Positions 52,859-62,248 of a DNA stretch of 64,000 bases are shown here, in pieces. The stretch spans positions 73,021 through 137,020 of the forward strand of contig CAWAQJ010000013.1 in NCBI GenBank assembly GCA_963784175.1, in the 5' to 3' direction. The notes beneath the pieces are model-generated. The model did no database searches, was not told the origin of the DNA, and saw only the letters and a program-made list of their open reading frames with translations. The translations under genes and the position numbers were made by a program. The stretch comes from JAIBJN01 sp963784175 (lineage in GTDB: Bacteria > Actinomycetota > Thermoleophilia > Gaiellales > Gaiellaceae). Position 1 is the first letter of the stretch, and each line of letters opens with the position of its first letter.

Positions 52859-54559
52859 CTACCCGGTGATCGCCTCCCACCGGTCGACCAGATGGTCGGC
52901 CGTTCGCCACGCGAGAGCCATGACTGTCTCGGTCGGGTTGCGGCCGCCCGAGGTGGGGAAGTTCGACGCGCCGAGGACGCCGAGGTTCGGCACCTCGTGC
53001 GAGAAGCACCACCGGTCGGTGACGTCGGCGTCGGGGTCGTCGCCCATCCGTGTGCCCCCGTAGGCGTGCGTCTGCACCGAGAGTGAGCTCGGCGCAACGG
53101 GCCAGACCTCGGAAGCGCCGGCTTCCCTCAGCCAGTCCATGCACTTGGCCTGGACGAAAAGGGCCGCGCGGCGCTCGTTCTCCTTCAGGTCGTTCGTGAC
53201 CCGCACGACCGGGAAGCCGTCGGGGTCCTTCGTGCTGGGATCGAGGTCGAGGAAGTTGTCCTCGTACGGGGCCACGTTCACCTGCGTCGCCGCCGAAGCG
53301 ACCGAGATCGCATTCTCCTTCAGCCACGCTTTCCAGGCCGAGCCCCAGCGGGGAATCGACGGCGGAGTCGTCCGGGCCGCCCCGATGGGCTTGGCCTCCA
53401 TCGTCGCCGACATCGTGCCGCCGCCGGTGAAGCCCAGGCCCATGTGGTCGAAGAAGTCGCTGTCCCAGTCGTCCACAGCCGTCCACTGGCTCGCCGTCCC
53501 CGAGTAGCGGTTCAGGCGGCGTCCCGGGATGACGCCGTTCGCACCCGCCCGGACGTGCGCGAGGTAGTGGCGCCCGACCTGGCCGTGGTTGTTCGAGAGC
53601 CCGCCCGGAAAGGCCGACGAGGCCGACAGGAGGAGGAGGCGAGTGTTCTCGTACGTGTAGCCGGCGAGCAGCACCGCCTTCGCCGGCTGGAAATGCACCT
53701 TGCGGCCCTTGAGGTAGCGGACCCCGTTCGCCTTTCCGTCGCGGTCGACGGTGATCTCGATCGCACGCGCGCCCTCGAGGACCTTGAGGTTCCGCGTCTT
53801 CTCCGCCATCGGGATGGCCGTCAGATTCGTGGAGCCTTTGGCGTCGACGTGGCAGCCGCCCCACGTGCAGAAGCCGTGGTACTCGCAGGCGTTCAGGCCG
53901 TTGTAGGGCTGCGAGCGGATCGCGGCCGGACCGGCGAACGGGTGCCAGCCGAGCCGCCGCGCTGCCTCCGCCATGAACTCGGTGAAGCCCGTCCGCCTGA
54001 GCGGTGGCAGCGGATACTCACGGCCGCGCGGGCCCTCGAAGACGTTCCCGCTCGGATCGATCACCCCGCCCAGGTTCCCCGCCTTGCCCGAGACGCCGTG
54101 CAGGAACTCGACCTTGTCGTAGTAGGGCTCGAGCTCCTCGTAGTCGATCGGCCAGTCGGTGAGCGTCGAGCCGGCCGGAAGCGCTCCGGCGCCGTACCTC
54201 CGAATCGTCTCGCTGCGCTGGTTGAAGTTCCACGGCATCAGGCGCCAGCTCTGGCACGTCCAGTGAATCGATGTCCCGCCAACGCCGTTCATCATGCGCC
54301 CGGGCGCGATCGCGGGCACCGAAGCCTCTGCGGCCGTCCGCCGCTGCGTCGGCACCTCGTCGTTGACCTTCGCCCGGCCGAGCCAGTTGCGAATGTCGTT
54401 GCGAATCTCGTCCGCGTGGAAGTCCCGCACGGAGAAGCGACCGCCGGCCTCGAGGCCGACGACCTCGAGGCCTGCCCGGGCGAGCGGCAGCACCGCAGTC
54501 CCGCCACCAGCTCCTAGCCCGATGACGACGACGTCGGCCTCCTTGGCCCTAGTGCTCAT
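52859..54559 (-). CDS. GMC-family FAD-dependent dehydrogenase
   Basis: A 566-residue flavoprotein. The dinucleotide fold is VVVIGLGAGGGTAVLPLARA, the GMC signature lies around GRMMNGVGGTSIHWTCQSWR, and the C-terminus has the catalytic His/Asn region (SLSVQTHAYGGTRMGDDPDA, then PTSGGRNPTETVMALAWR). It resembles the large subunit of membrane gluconate/sorbitol dehydrogenases. It is translated just after the Tat-exported small subunit (overlap of 11 bases; AGGGAGG before ATG 54559). The alcohol or sugar substrate is unknown. Confidence 0.87.
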   Translation of the reverse strand: MSTRAKEADVVVIGLGAGGGTAVLPLARAGLEVVGLEAGGRFSVRDFHADEIRNDIRNWLGRAKVNDEVPTQRRTAAEASVPAIAPGRMMNGVGGTSIHWTCQSWRLMPWNFNQRSETIRRYGAGALPAGSTLTDWPIDYEELEPYYDKVEFLHGVSGKAGNLGGVIDPSGNVFEGPRGREYPLPPLRRTGFTEFMAEAARRLGWHPFAGPAAIRSQPYNGLNACEYHGFCTWGGCHVDAKGSTNLTAIPMAEKTRNLKVLEGARAIEITVDRDGKANGVRYLKGRKVHFQPAKAVLLAGYTYENTRLLLLSASSAFPGGLSNNHGQVGRHYLAHVRAGANGVIPGRRLNRYSGTASQWTAVDDWDSDFFDHMGLGFTGGGTMSATMEAKPIGAARTTPPSIPRWGSAWKAWLKENAISVASAATQVNVAPYEDNFLDLDPSTKDPDGFPVVRVTNDLKENERRAALFVQAKCMDWLREAGASEVWPVAPSSLSVQTHAYGGTRMGDDPDADVTDRWCFSHEVPNLGVLGASNFPTSGGRNPTETVMALAWRTADHLVDRWEAITG

Positions 54560-55229
54560 CACGGCCTCCCTTCCGTCCGCCCTTGAACAGTGGGAAGTCG
54601 GCGGTCGACTTGTGGGCGGGAACGACCGTCACATCCATCTGCTGCTCCGCGGCGCCGAAGCTGAGCTTCACTCCGGGGAAGCCGATCAGGTCCCATCCGA
54701 CGAAGTCCTCGTTTCCGCCGTGCACGGGGTCGCCGAACATGCCCTGGAGGCAATGCTCGCGGACGAGCTCGAAGAACGCGCGCGAGCCGCCCGCGAACCC
54801 GGTGGCGACGTTCTGCTCCATGGCCGTGAGCACCGCGTCTTGCTGGGCTGTGTTCAGGTCGGCGAGCCGATCGCCGAAGCGGCCTTGCGCGTAGGCGTCG
54901 ACTCCGGCGAGGCCGTCGGAGTAGGAGGCGCGCACCGGGGCGAGCTCCCCGCCCAGCGCCCGGTCGATGTAGCGGGTGACGCGCGCTTCTGCGGCACCCG
55001 GGCCGTTCGCGTCGCTCGGGATGAGGCGGTCGACCATCGCCTCGACCGTCTCGGCCTCGGAAGCGGTCAGGGCCTCGAGCCTCTCCCTTGGATGGACGGG
55101 CGCGGCCGCTGCGGGCGCCATCGCGGCGGTCGGTGCGGCGGCTGCGACGCCGACGAGTCCGGCGCGTTTCAGCAGATCACGGCGGGAGAGCGCGCGCGAG
55201 TCGCCTCCCCCTCCCTCGTACGGTTGCAT
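54549..55229 (-). CDS. Gluconate 2-dehydrogenase subunit 3 family protein, Tat-exported
   Basis: A 226-residue protein. A twin-arginine signal (SRRDLLKRAGLVGVAAAAPT) is followed by the subunit-3 domain (ALTASEAETVEAMVDRLIPS). Subunit 3 carries the partner flavoprotein across the membrane folded, which fits the absence of a signal in the GMC protein downstream. No cytochrome c subunit is encoded nearby. Confidence 0.88.
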   Translation of the reverse strand: MQPYEGGGGDSRALSRRDLLKRAGLVGVAAAAPTAAMAPAAAAPVHPRERLEALTASEAETVEAMVDRLIPSDANGPGAAEARVTRYIDRALGGELAPVRASYSDGLAGVDAYAQGRFGDRLADLNTAQQDAVLTAMEQNVATGFAGGSRAFFELVREHCLQGMFGDPVHGGNEDFVGWDLIGFPGVKLSFGAAEQQMDVTVVPAHKSTADFPLFKGGRKGGRDEH

Positions 55230-55313
55230 GGGCTCCTCCCCAGGATTCCTTCGGAGCCCGGCCGCCTAGGTATACGCCGTCCTGCAGCGGACGGTTTGGC
55301 GCGGTCCTGCGAG

Positions 55314-55386
55314 TGGGCGGTGCCGGGTTCGAACCAGCGACCTCCTGCTTGTAAGGCAGGCGCTCTCCCAGCTGAGCTAACCGCCC
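55314..55386 (-). tRNA. tRNA-Val (anticodon TAC)
   Basis: Acceptor GGGCGGT/ACCGCCC with A as discriminator, D arm TAGCTCAGCTGGGAGAG, anticodon loop CTTACAA and T arm with GGTTCGAACC. CCA is not encoded. Confidence 0.95.
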
Positions 55387-55389
55387 AGG

Positions 55390-55462
55390 TGCCCCCAGCG
55401 GGATTCGAACCCGCGCTACGGCCTTGAAAGGGCCGTGACCTGGGCCGCTAGTCGATGGGGGC
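55390..55462 (-). tRNA. tRNA-Glu (anticodon TTC)
   Basis: Acceptor GCCCCCA/TGGGGGC with A as discriminator, anticodon loop CTTTCAA and T arm GCGGGTTCGAATCCCGC. It lies three bases from tRNA-Val, so both probably come from one transcript. Confidence 0.95.
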
Positions 55463-55510
55463 GCGGCCCGGCAAGGATAGCGGGATGCCGGCGCTACACT
55501 CGCTCGGCGT

Positions 55511-55583
55511 GGGCCGGTAGCTCAGTTGGCAGAGCAGGGGACTTTTAATCCCAAGGTCGCTGGTTCGATTCCAGCCCGGCCCA
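55511..55583 (+). tRNA. tRNA-Lys (anticodon TTT)
   Basis: Acceptor GGGCCGG/CCGGCCC with A as discriminator, D arm TAGCTCAGTTGGCAGAG, anticodon loop CTTTTAA and T arm CTGGTTCGATTCCAG. It is divergent from the Val/Glu pair. Confidence 0.95.
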
Positions 55584-55596
55584 TTCGACGTCCGGC

Positions 55597-55902
55597 CTAC
55601 CGCTGGCTGATCTCGTACTGCTGCCCACTCCGAACGATCATGTGCGCGAAGCCAAGCTCACGAAGGACCTCGACGTGCGGCTCGATCGGAGTATCGGAGT
55701 GCCCGCCGGCAACGATCAAACCCGTCTCCGCTGTGCTGACGATCCGGGCGGTGTCGCCATCGGCGTGGAATAGGGTTCGTTGCGTCCCTGCGAGTCGGCC
55801 TTGCGACCGAATGTCGAACGTCCCGTCGGGACCGGGCACGAGCGTACAGCCGGCGACCCTCACCGGCAGTTGTAGGCCACGCAGGCGTTCCTCGGCCGAC
55901 AC
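55597..55902 (-). CDS. Hypothetical protein
   Basis: A 101-residue soluble protein (MSAEERLRGLQLPVRVAGCT, then HADGDTARIVSTAETGLIVA, ending near MIVRSGQQYEISQR). It is beta-rich, with no signal or membrane segment. No family recognised. It sits beside the tRNA genes, downstream of the MASE1 kinase on the same strand. Confidence 0.6.
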   Translation of the reverse strand: MSAEERLRGLQLPVRVAGCTLVPGPDGTFDIRSQGRLAGTQRTLFHADGDTARIVSTAETGLIVAGGHSDTPIEPHVEVLRELGFAHMIVRSGQQYEISQR

Positions 55903-55938
55903 GCCTGCCGATCATAGGGCAGCCGCGCTCGGGAACGG

Positions 55939-57894
55939 TTATGCGGCCACGTCCATGACGCAGTCGGGGATGAGGACGTGGAAGGAGGCGCCGCCGCCCG
56001 GAACGTCCTCGACCCAGGTGCGGCCGCCGTGGATGCCGGCGAAGCGCGCGACGAGTGAGAGGCCGATGCCCGCGCCCGGCGCCATCGAGAGGACGTTGGG
56101 GCCGCGGTTGAAGGTCTCGAAGACCTCCTGCTTGTACTCGTCGGCGATGCCCGGCCCCTTGTCCTCGACGACGAGGAGGAGGTCCGTGCCTAGCGTCTCG
56201 AGGCGGATCTGGATCGGGCTCCCCGGCGGGGTGTGCTTGGCCGCGTTCACGACGAGGTTGTCGACGATCCGCTCCATCTTCGCGCCGTCGACGTTCGCCG
56301 CCACCGGCCCACCGGTGATGCTGACGGTGCGGTTGCCGAGCGGGTAGTCGGCCACGACTCGCCGCACCAGCTCGCCGACGTCGACCCGCTCGCGCCTGAC
56401 CACGGTGTGCCCCACGCGCAGCCGCTCGATGTCGAGGAGGTCGGCGAGCAGACGCTCGAGACGGCGTGCGGCCTGTGCGATGTCGGTCACGATCTCGTCG
56501 ATCGTCTCCGGGTCGAGCTCCGAGCGGCGCTCCTCGAGCGTGAGCGCGAAGCCGAGCACCGAGGTGAGGGGCGTGCGGAGCTCGTGCGAGACCGCCGAGA
56601 GGATGTCCTCGCGGAGCCTCTCGACCTGCCGCTGCTCCGTGACGTCCTGTGCCGTGCCGACCATCGACACGGGCTCGCCTCCCTCGATGAGAGCGCGCCC
56701 TCTGCCCGAGATGACCCTCTCGCTTGCGTCAGGGAGCAACAAGCGGTGCTCGACTGCGAACGGCTGCCCATCCGCGAGAGCCTGCCTGACGGTCTCGTCG
56801 ACCCGCGCGCGGTCTTCCGGGTGCACCCGTTCGAGGTAGGGGCTGTACGAGAGCGGCGCCGCCCCCTGTTCGACGCCGAAGATGCGGTAGAGCTCGTCCG
56901 ACCACGTGATCGTGTCGCTCCGGAGGTCCCATTCCCAGCTGCCGATGTGCGCGATCGACTGGGCCTCACTTAGGCGCGCGGCCGTCTGGGCGAGCGCCTT
57001 GCGCCCGGCCTCGCGCTCGGCCAGCGTGGCGCCGACCACGAGGATGCTCACGACCACGACGGCGAAAAGCGCCTGCGCGAGCTGCACGCGCTCGGTCGCA
57101 GTGTCGCCTCCGAGCGGGATCTGCCCCTCGACGGCGCCCCACGTCCCGATCGCGCCGACGAGGAACGACGCGGAAGCGGCGCCGACCTGCCTGAAGCTGA
57201 GCGCAGCCCACAGAAGCAGCGGGAAGATGAGGTACGGGTACCGCCAGGCGCCTCCGAGAAACACGATCGCGCTCATGGCGGCGACAGCAGCCAGGAGGCC
57301 GAGCCCTTCGACGACCCGCAGGGGCGTGGGCCGGATGTGGCGCGACGCGTAGAGCACGAGCAGCACGGGGGCGACCATGAGCACGCCCATCGCGTCCCCG
57401 AACCACCACAGGACCCAGGCCGTGCCGTACGGATCCTCGGTCGCGTCCGCGATGGTCAGGACGGTGACGCCGTTCGTGGCGCTGACGATCGTCGAGAGCA
57501 GGGCGCCGCCGATGACGAGGGCGAGCACCGACCGGACGCGGTCGAGAGCCGGCGTGAAGCCGATCCGACGGACCAGGAACGCGCCGAAGACGGCGGCCGC
57601 TGTGTTGCCGACCGTGATGCCCGCGGCGACCGCGAGCGAGGCGTCGCCGGTGGCGTTGGCGACGAACGCGCCGAGCGCGACCGCCGGCCAGTAGCGGACG
57701 CCGAGGATGAGTAGCGCGGCGAGCGCAATGCCCGAGGGCGCCCAGACGGGGGTGATCACGCCGTGCGAGACGTCCAGGGCGAGGCCTAGCTTGGCCGCGC
57801 CGACGTAGGCGCCCGAGACAAGCGCGAAGAGGAGGACCGCCCGCGCGCCCACGCGCGAGAGGTCGGGCGTCCGGGTGCCGGCTCGTGGAGTCAT
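55939..57894 (-). CDS. MASE1-PAS sensor histidine kinase
   Basis: A 651-residue kinase. The N-terminal MASE1 membrane sensor (about residues 15-300, eight or more helices, VWAPSGIALAALLILGVRYW) is followed by a PAS/PAC unit (about 315-425; IGSWEWDLRSDTITWSDELY) and a kinase core with His in AVSHELRTPLTSVLGF, N-box DNLVVNAAKHTPPGSP, and G boxes EDKGPGIAD and GAGIGLSLV. No response regulator is adjacent, so it is an orphan or works with a distant partner. It is divergent from the PH-domain pair. Confidence 0.9.
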   Translation of the reverse strand: MTPRAGTRTPDLSRVGARAVLLFALVSGAYVGAAKLGLALDVSHGVITPVWAPSGIALAALLILGVRYWPAVALGAFVANATGDASLAVAAGITVGNTAAAVFGAFLVRRIGFTPALDRVRSVLALVIGGALLSTIVSATNGVTVLTIADATEDPYGTAWVLWWFGDAMGVLMVAPVLLVLYASRHIRPTPLRVVEGLGLLAAVAAMSAIVFLGGAWRYPYLIFPLLLWAALSFRQVGAASASFLVGAIGTWGAVEGQIPLGGDTATERVQLAQALFAVVVVSILVVGATLAEREAGRKALAQTAARLSEAQSIAHIGSWEWDLRSDTITWSDELYRIFGVEQGAAPLSYSPYLERVHPEDRARVDETVRQALADGQPFAVEHRLLLPDASERVISGRGRALIEGGEPVSMVGTAQDVTEQRQVERLREDILSAVSHELRTPLTSVLGFALTLEERRSELDPETIDEIVTDIAQAARRLERLLADLLDIERLRVGHTVVRRERVDVGELVRRVVADYPLGNRTVSITGGPVAANVDGAKMERIVDNLVVNAAKHTPPGSPIQIRLETLGTDLLLVVEDKGPGIADEYKQEVFETFNRGPNVLSMAPGAGIGLSLVARFAGIHGGRTWVEDVPGGGASFHVLIPDCVMDVAA

Positions 57895-57977
57895 CGACGA
57901 TCGCCTCCGCGTTCACATTGTCACAGACGATTCACTCCTTCCCTAGCCCCGGATTGTCGATCTGGCATGGTGCGTTG

Positions 57978-58469
57978 GTGATCCTCCGAGAGCCCGCCCA
58001 CTCGCTCGATCCGCGGGTTCGGACCTACTGGATGGTCGAAGGGCTCATGGGCACGGCGGTCGTCGCAGTCCTCGTGATCGCGGGAACGGTGATCGCCGGC
58101 CTGGCGGGCGCAGAAACCGTCGCGTGGCTGATCGGCAGCCTGGGAGGGCTAGTGGTCGTCGCCGTCGCCGTCTCGGCCTTCGCGGTGCCGCGGCTCGACT
58201 ACCGGCACTATCGCTACGAGGTCACAGAGCTCGGGCTCTATGTCGCCAAGGGCTGGCTCTGGCGGGGGCACCAGGTCGTCCCGCACGCGCGGGTGCAGAC
58301 CGTCGAGACCACCGTCGGCCCGCTCATGCGCGCCTTCGGCCTCGTATCCGTCGAGATCACGACCGCCTCGTCGGGCGGAGGCATCTCGATCCCCGGCCTG
58401 GGCCCGGACGTCGCCGACCGGCTCGTGCAGGAGCTCGCAATGCGCGCAGGCCTCGAGGAGGGGACATGA
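57978..58469 (+). CDS. Bacterial PH (bPH2) domain membrane protein, YdbS-like
   Basis: A 163-residue protein with two N-terminal helices (VVAVLVIAGTVIAGLAGAET and WLIGSLGGLVVVAVAVSAFA) and a bPH2 domain (YRYEVTELGLYVAKGWLWRG, then HARVQTVETTVGPLMRAFGL). YdbS-like proteins pair with YdbT-like proteins encoded next to them, as here (ATGA overlap). In Bacillus the pair helps resist certain antimicrobial compounds. GTG 57978 is chosen over a longer antisense-type start. Confidence 0.83.
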   Translation: MILREPAHSLDPRVRTYWMVEGLMGTAVVAVLVIAGTVIAGLAGAETVAWLIGSLGGLVVVAVAVSAFAVPRLDYRHYRYEVTELGLYVAKGWLWRGHQVVPHARVQTVETTVGPLMRAFGLVSVEITTASSGGGISIPGLGPDVADRLVQELAMRAGLEEGT

Positions 58470-59910
58470 CCGAGCTCGAGGGCCGGCTGCACCCGCTCGC
58501 CGTGCTCGTCATCGCGCGGCGGTTCATCGGCGCAAGCCTGCTTCCGATGCTCGCCCTCATCGTCTCCGCGGGCCTCCGGGTCATCCTCCCGATCGCGCTC
58601 GTCCTCGTGCTCGTCGGGGTGCCGCTCGCCGTGCTCTCCTGGTGGCGGTTCCGCTACCGCGTGGGCGACGGGAAGCTCGAGCTGCACTCGGGCGTCTTCA
58701 GCCGCAGCGTGCGGACGATCCCGCTCGACCGCATCCGCGGGGTCGACGTGACAGAGCCGTTTATCCACCGGCTCCTCGGCCTCGTCAAGGTCGACGTGGA
58801 GGCCGCCGCGGGCGGCCGCTCGAAGGCGGAGCTGTCGCTTGCCGCGGTCTCGCGCGAGCAGGCCGACCAGCTGCGCGAGGCGGTACTCGCCGGACCGCGG
58901 GCAGCGCCCGGAGAACAGGTCGAGGAGGCGCGCGCCGTTGTACCAGGCCACGTCCCGGCTCCTCGTTCTCGGCGGGATCACGAGCATGCGCTACCTCCTC
59001 GCGCCCGCGGCCGTCGTCGGCGTCGTCTTCAACCTCGCCGACGATCTGCCCGGCGGGATCGTCGACCGCGCGACGGATGCCGCCGCGGACAGGTTTCCGA
59101 CGGACACACTCGGCATCGTGCTCCTCGTCGCGCTCGGCATCGGGCTCGTCGTCGCCGCGGCGATCGCGGGCTCACTGCTCGTGGACTGGGGGTTCACGAC
59201 GCGCGACGAGGGCGAGCGGCTCGTCGCTTCGCGCGGCCTCCTCACCCGGCGTGTCGTTCATCTCGACCGCGACCGGATCCGCGGCGTCGACGTGCGTGAT
59301 TCCCCGCTGCGGCGCCCTCTCGGGCTCGCGTCGGTGAACGCGATCGCCGCCGGGCTCCGGGGGCGAGCCGGAGGGACGGCGCTCGCGCCGGTGATCGAGA
59401 CGGAGAAGTTGCCGGGGCTCCTGCAGGCCGTCGACCCGCTGGCGCCGGACCCGGCGGCCGCGCTGGTGCCGCATCCGCCGGCGTCGAGGCAGCGCCGGCT
59501 CGTGCGCGCGTTGGCGCTTCCCCTCCTGGCTCTCGCGATCTTCGCGGCGCTCGGGCTCCTTTGGGTCGCGCTCGCGGCGGCGGTCGTGGCCGCGCTCGCC
59601 ATCCTGGTCGCCCTCGACCGCCACCGCCAGCTCGGGCACCGCTTCGACGGCCGCCGGCTCGCGCTCAGGGGCGGCAGCCTCCAGCGGCGCTGGTCCGAGC
59701 TCGATCCCGACGCGGCCGTCGCGTTCGAGGTGAGGAGCTCGCCGGGGCAGCGCCGCGCCGGCGTGTGCACGCTCACCCTGTACCTGGGCCAGGGCGCAGG
59801 TTCGCGGCGCGCGCTCGACCTGGGCGAGGACCAGGCCACCGCGCTCCTGGCGCAGATCAGGCCGCAGCTCTTCCGGCCGCTCGTCGCTTTCGCCGCAGCC
59901 GGCGGACTAG
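58466..59910 (+). CDS. Bacterial PH (bPH2) domain membrane protein, YdbT-like, with one clear and one probable +1 frameshift
   Basis: A gene of about 481 codons. The first half (RVGDGKLELHSGVFSRSVRT and RIRGVDVTEPFIHRLLGLVK) is a bPH2 domain after two helices. The second half (PLYQATSRLLVLGGITSMRY, RDRIRGVDVRDSPLRRPLGL and RRWSELDPDAAVAFEVRSSP) repeats this design one frame over; one extra base near 58928-58936 explains it. The second frame has no stop before it becomes antisense to trpB2. A second extra base between 59840 and 59890 would give a stop at TAG 59910, forming a CTAG junction with the convergent gene. The total length is two more than a multiple of three. Confidence 0.72.
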
Positions 59911-61281
59911 GCGACGGCCGGCTTGGGCAGCGGCTCGATGGCCGCCAGTGCCCGGGCGATCTCCTCCTCGGGAAGCTCGAAGTCCTCGAGCTTGCCGTGG
60001 AGGTAGGCGTCGTAGGCGCCCAGGTCGAAGTGCCCGTGGCCGGAGAGGTTGAAGAGGATCGTCCGCTCTCGCCCCTCTTCGTCGGCCTGTGCCGCGGCCT
60101 GGATGACGCCGTGCACGACGTGGGCCGCCTCGGGCGCCGGGATGATCCCCTCGCACTGGGCGAAGCGCACCGCGGAGGCGAAGACGTCGGTCTGCCCGTA
60201 GGCCTCCGCCCGCACGAGCCCGTCGAGGACGAGCTGCGAGACGAGCGGCGCCATGCCGTGGTAGCGGAGCCCGCCCGCGTGGATGCCGGGCGGGATGAAG
60301 TCGTGGCCGAGCGTGTGCATGGGGACGAGCGGGGTGAGCTGTCCCGTGTCGCCGAAGTCGTAGGCGAAGGGCCCGCGCGTCAGCGTCGGGCATGCGGCCG
60401 GCTCGCAGGCGAGCACGTCGATGTCGCGCCCGGCGATCTTCTCGCGCAGGAACGGGAAGGTCAGGCCCGCGAAGTTGGAGCCGCCGCCGACGCAGGCTGC
60501 GACGAGGTCGGGGAAGGCGCCGGCCTCCTCCATCTGGGCGATCGCCTCCTGCCCGATCACCGTCTGGTGCATGAGCACGTGGTTGAGGACGCTCCCGAGC
60601 GAGTACGCAGTGTCCTCGCGCTGCGCGGCGTCCTCGACGGCCTCCGAGATGGCGATGCCGAGGCTCCCCGGCGAGTCAGGGTCTCCTTCGAGGATCGCGC
60701 GGCCGGACTGCGTGTCCTCCGAGGGGCTCGCGACGACGCTCGCGCCCCAGGTCTCCATCATCGAGCGCCGGTACGGCTTCTGCTCGTACGAGATCTTGAC
60801 CATGTAGACCTTGCACTCGAGCCCGAAGAGCTTGCTCGCGAGCGAGACGGCGCTGCCCCACTGGCCCGCGCCGGTCTCGGTCGAGATCCGCGAGCGGCCC
60901 GACTCCTTCACGTAGTACGCCTGCGCCACGGCCGTGTTCGGCTTGTGGCTGCCGGCCGGGCTGACGCCCTTCGTACTTGTAGAAGATCCGCGAGCGCGTC
61001 CCCAGCTCCTGCTCGAGCCGGTGCGCGCGGTAGAGCGGCGTCGGCCGCCAGAGGCGATAGACGTCGCGAACCGCATCCGGGACGGGCACCTCGGCGTCCT
61101 GCGAGACCTCCTGGAGGATCAGCTCCATCGGGAAGAGCGGCGCCAGGTCGTCCGGGCCGATCGGCTCTCCCGTCCCCGGGTGGAGAACCGGCTGCGGCCG
61201 GTTGGGCATGTCGGCGGCGATGTTGTACCAGCGCTCCGGGATCGCGCTCTCGGGGAGGGTGATCTTCGTCGCGTCGCCCAT
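59907..61281 (-). CDS. trpB2: Tryptophan synthase beta-like protein TrpB2 with apparent +1 frameshift
   Basis: A gene of about 457 codons. The N-terminus (ALPESAIPERWYN-like: KITLPESAIPERWYNIAADM, then LWRPTPLYRAHRLEQELGTR) is in one frame to YKYEG; the remainder begins V-S-P-A-G-S-H-K-P-N-T-A with the PLP-binding Lys. Removing one T at 60970-60971 (plus strand) joins them as YKYEGVSPAGSHKPNTA. The phosphate-binding GGGSN and the rest are intact. TrpB2 makes tryptophan from indole and serine without TrpA, often in indole salvage. No other trp gene is nearby. Confidence 0.85.
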
Positions 61282-61300
61282 TCGCGGGCGAGGATAACTC

Positions 61301-62248
61301 TTACGGTGTCTTGCCCGCGAGGATGGTCGCGAGCACCGCGCTGTCGATGTTTCCGCCGGACACGATGGCCACGATCTTCCCGCCGCCGGAGCGGCCGGAG
61401 AGGGCCGATGCGACGGCGAGTGCGCCCGCGCCTTCGGCCACGACGCGCACCCGCTCGACGAGGAGTCGGACAGCGGCCGCGGTCTCGTCGAGGGTGACGA
61501 CGTCGGTTCCGTCGAGCAGCGGCCGCCCGAGGGCCCACATCTTCGGCAGCAATGCCCGGGCGCCGGCGCCGTCGACGAAGCTCGGCTTGTAGTCGATCTC
61601 ACGCGGCTCCCCGGCTGCGAGCGAGGCCGTGAGCGGCGCGGAGGTCTCGAGCTCGACGACGCGCATGCTCGTCTCCGGGCGCAGCGCCTTGACGGCGCTC
61701 GCGATCCCGGTGAAGAGGCCGCCGCCGCCCCACGGCACGATGATCGTGTCCACGTCCGGCAGGTCCTCGAGGATCTCCAGGCCGATCGTCCCGTTCCCCG
61801 CCATCACCGGCTCGTCCTCGACCGGGTGCACGAAGAAGCCCTCGACGCCCGGGTAGCTCCGCTCCTCGAGCGCCTGCCACCAGCGGTCGAACGAGACCTT
61901 CACGTAGGTGCCTCCGAGGCGCTCGATCGCGTCCAGCTTGGTCTGCGGGGCGTGGTCGGGGACGATCACCGTCCACGGGATGCCCAGCTCCCGGGCCGCC
62001 CACCCGACGCCCTGCGCCATGTTCCCGGCGCTGGTCGTGAGGACGCCCGCGGCCAGCTCCTCGGGCGCGGCGGCCGACATGGCGTTGTACGCGCCGCGGA
62101 TCTTGAAGGAGTTGATGGGCTGGAGGGTCTCGAGCTTGAGGTAGATCTCGGCCGGCGCGTCGTCGACGTGGAGGCGCACGAGCGGCGTGCGTACGGCGGT
62201 GCCGACAAGCACTTCGCGCGCGCGGCGGATGTCTTCGAGCGGGATCAG
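61301..62248 (-). CDS. PLP-dependent threonine dehydratase-like / EutB-like enzyme
   Basis: A protein of about 315 residues of the serine/threonine dehydratase fold. The PLP Lys is in NSFKIRGAYNA, SAGNMAQGVGWAARELG follows, and the phosphate loop is VPWGGGGLFTG. The homologous N-terminus extends back to LIPLEDIRRAREVLVGTAVR, which starts at CTG 62248 with GAGG upstream and a four-base overlap (CTGA) with the preceding stop. The next usual start, GTG 62212, would cut off this part. It pairs with a cyclodeaminase-like gene; such pairs (eutB-eutC) act in ectoine breakdown, but other ectoine genes are not seen, so plain amino-acid deamination is also possible. Confidence 0.83.
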   Translation of the reverse strand: MIPLEDIRRAREVLVGTAVRTPLVRLHVDDAPAEIYLKLETLQPINSFKIRGAYNAMSAAAPEELAAGVLTTSAGNMAQGVGWAARELGIPWTVIVPDHAPQTKLDAIERLGGTYVKVSFDRWWQALEERSYPGVEGFFVHPVEDEPVMAGNGTIGLEILEDLPDVDTIIVPWGGGGLFTGIASAVKALRPETSMRVVELETSAPLTASLAAGEPREIDYKPSFVDGAGARALLPKMWALGRPLLDGTDVVTLDETAAAVRLLVERVRVVAEGAGALAVASALSGRSGGGKIVAIVSGGNIDSAVLATILAGKTP

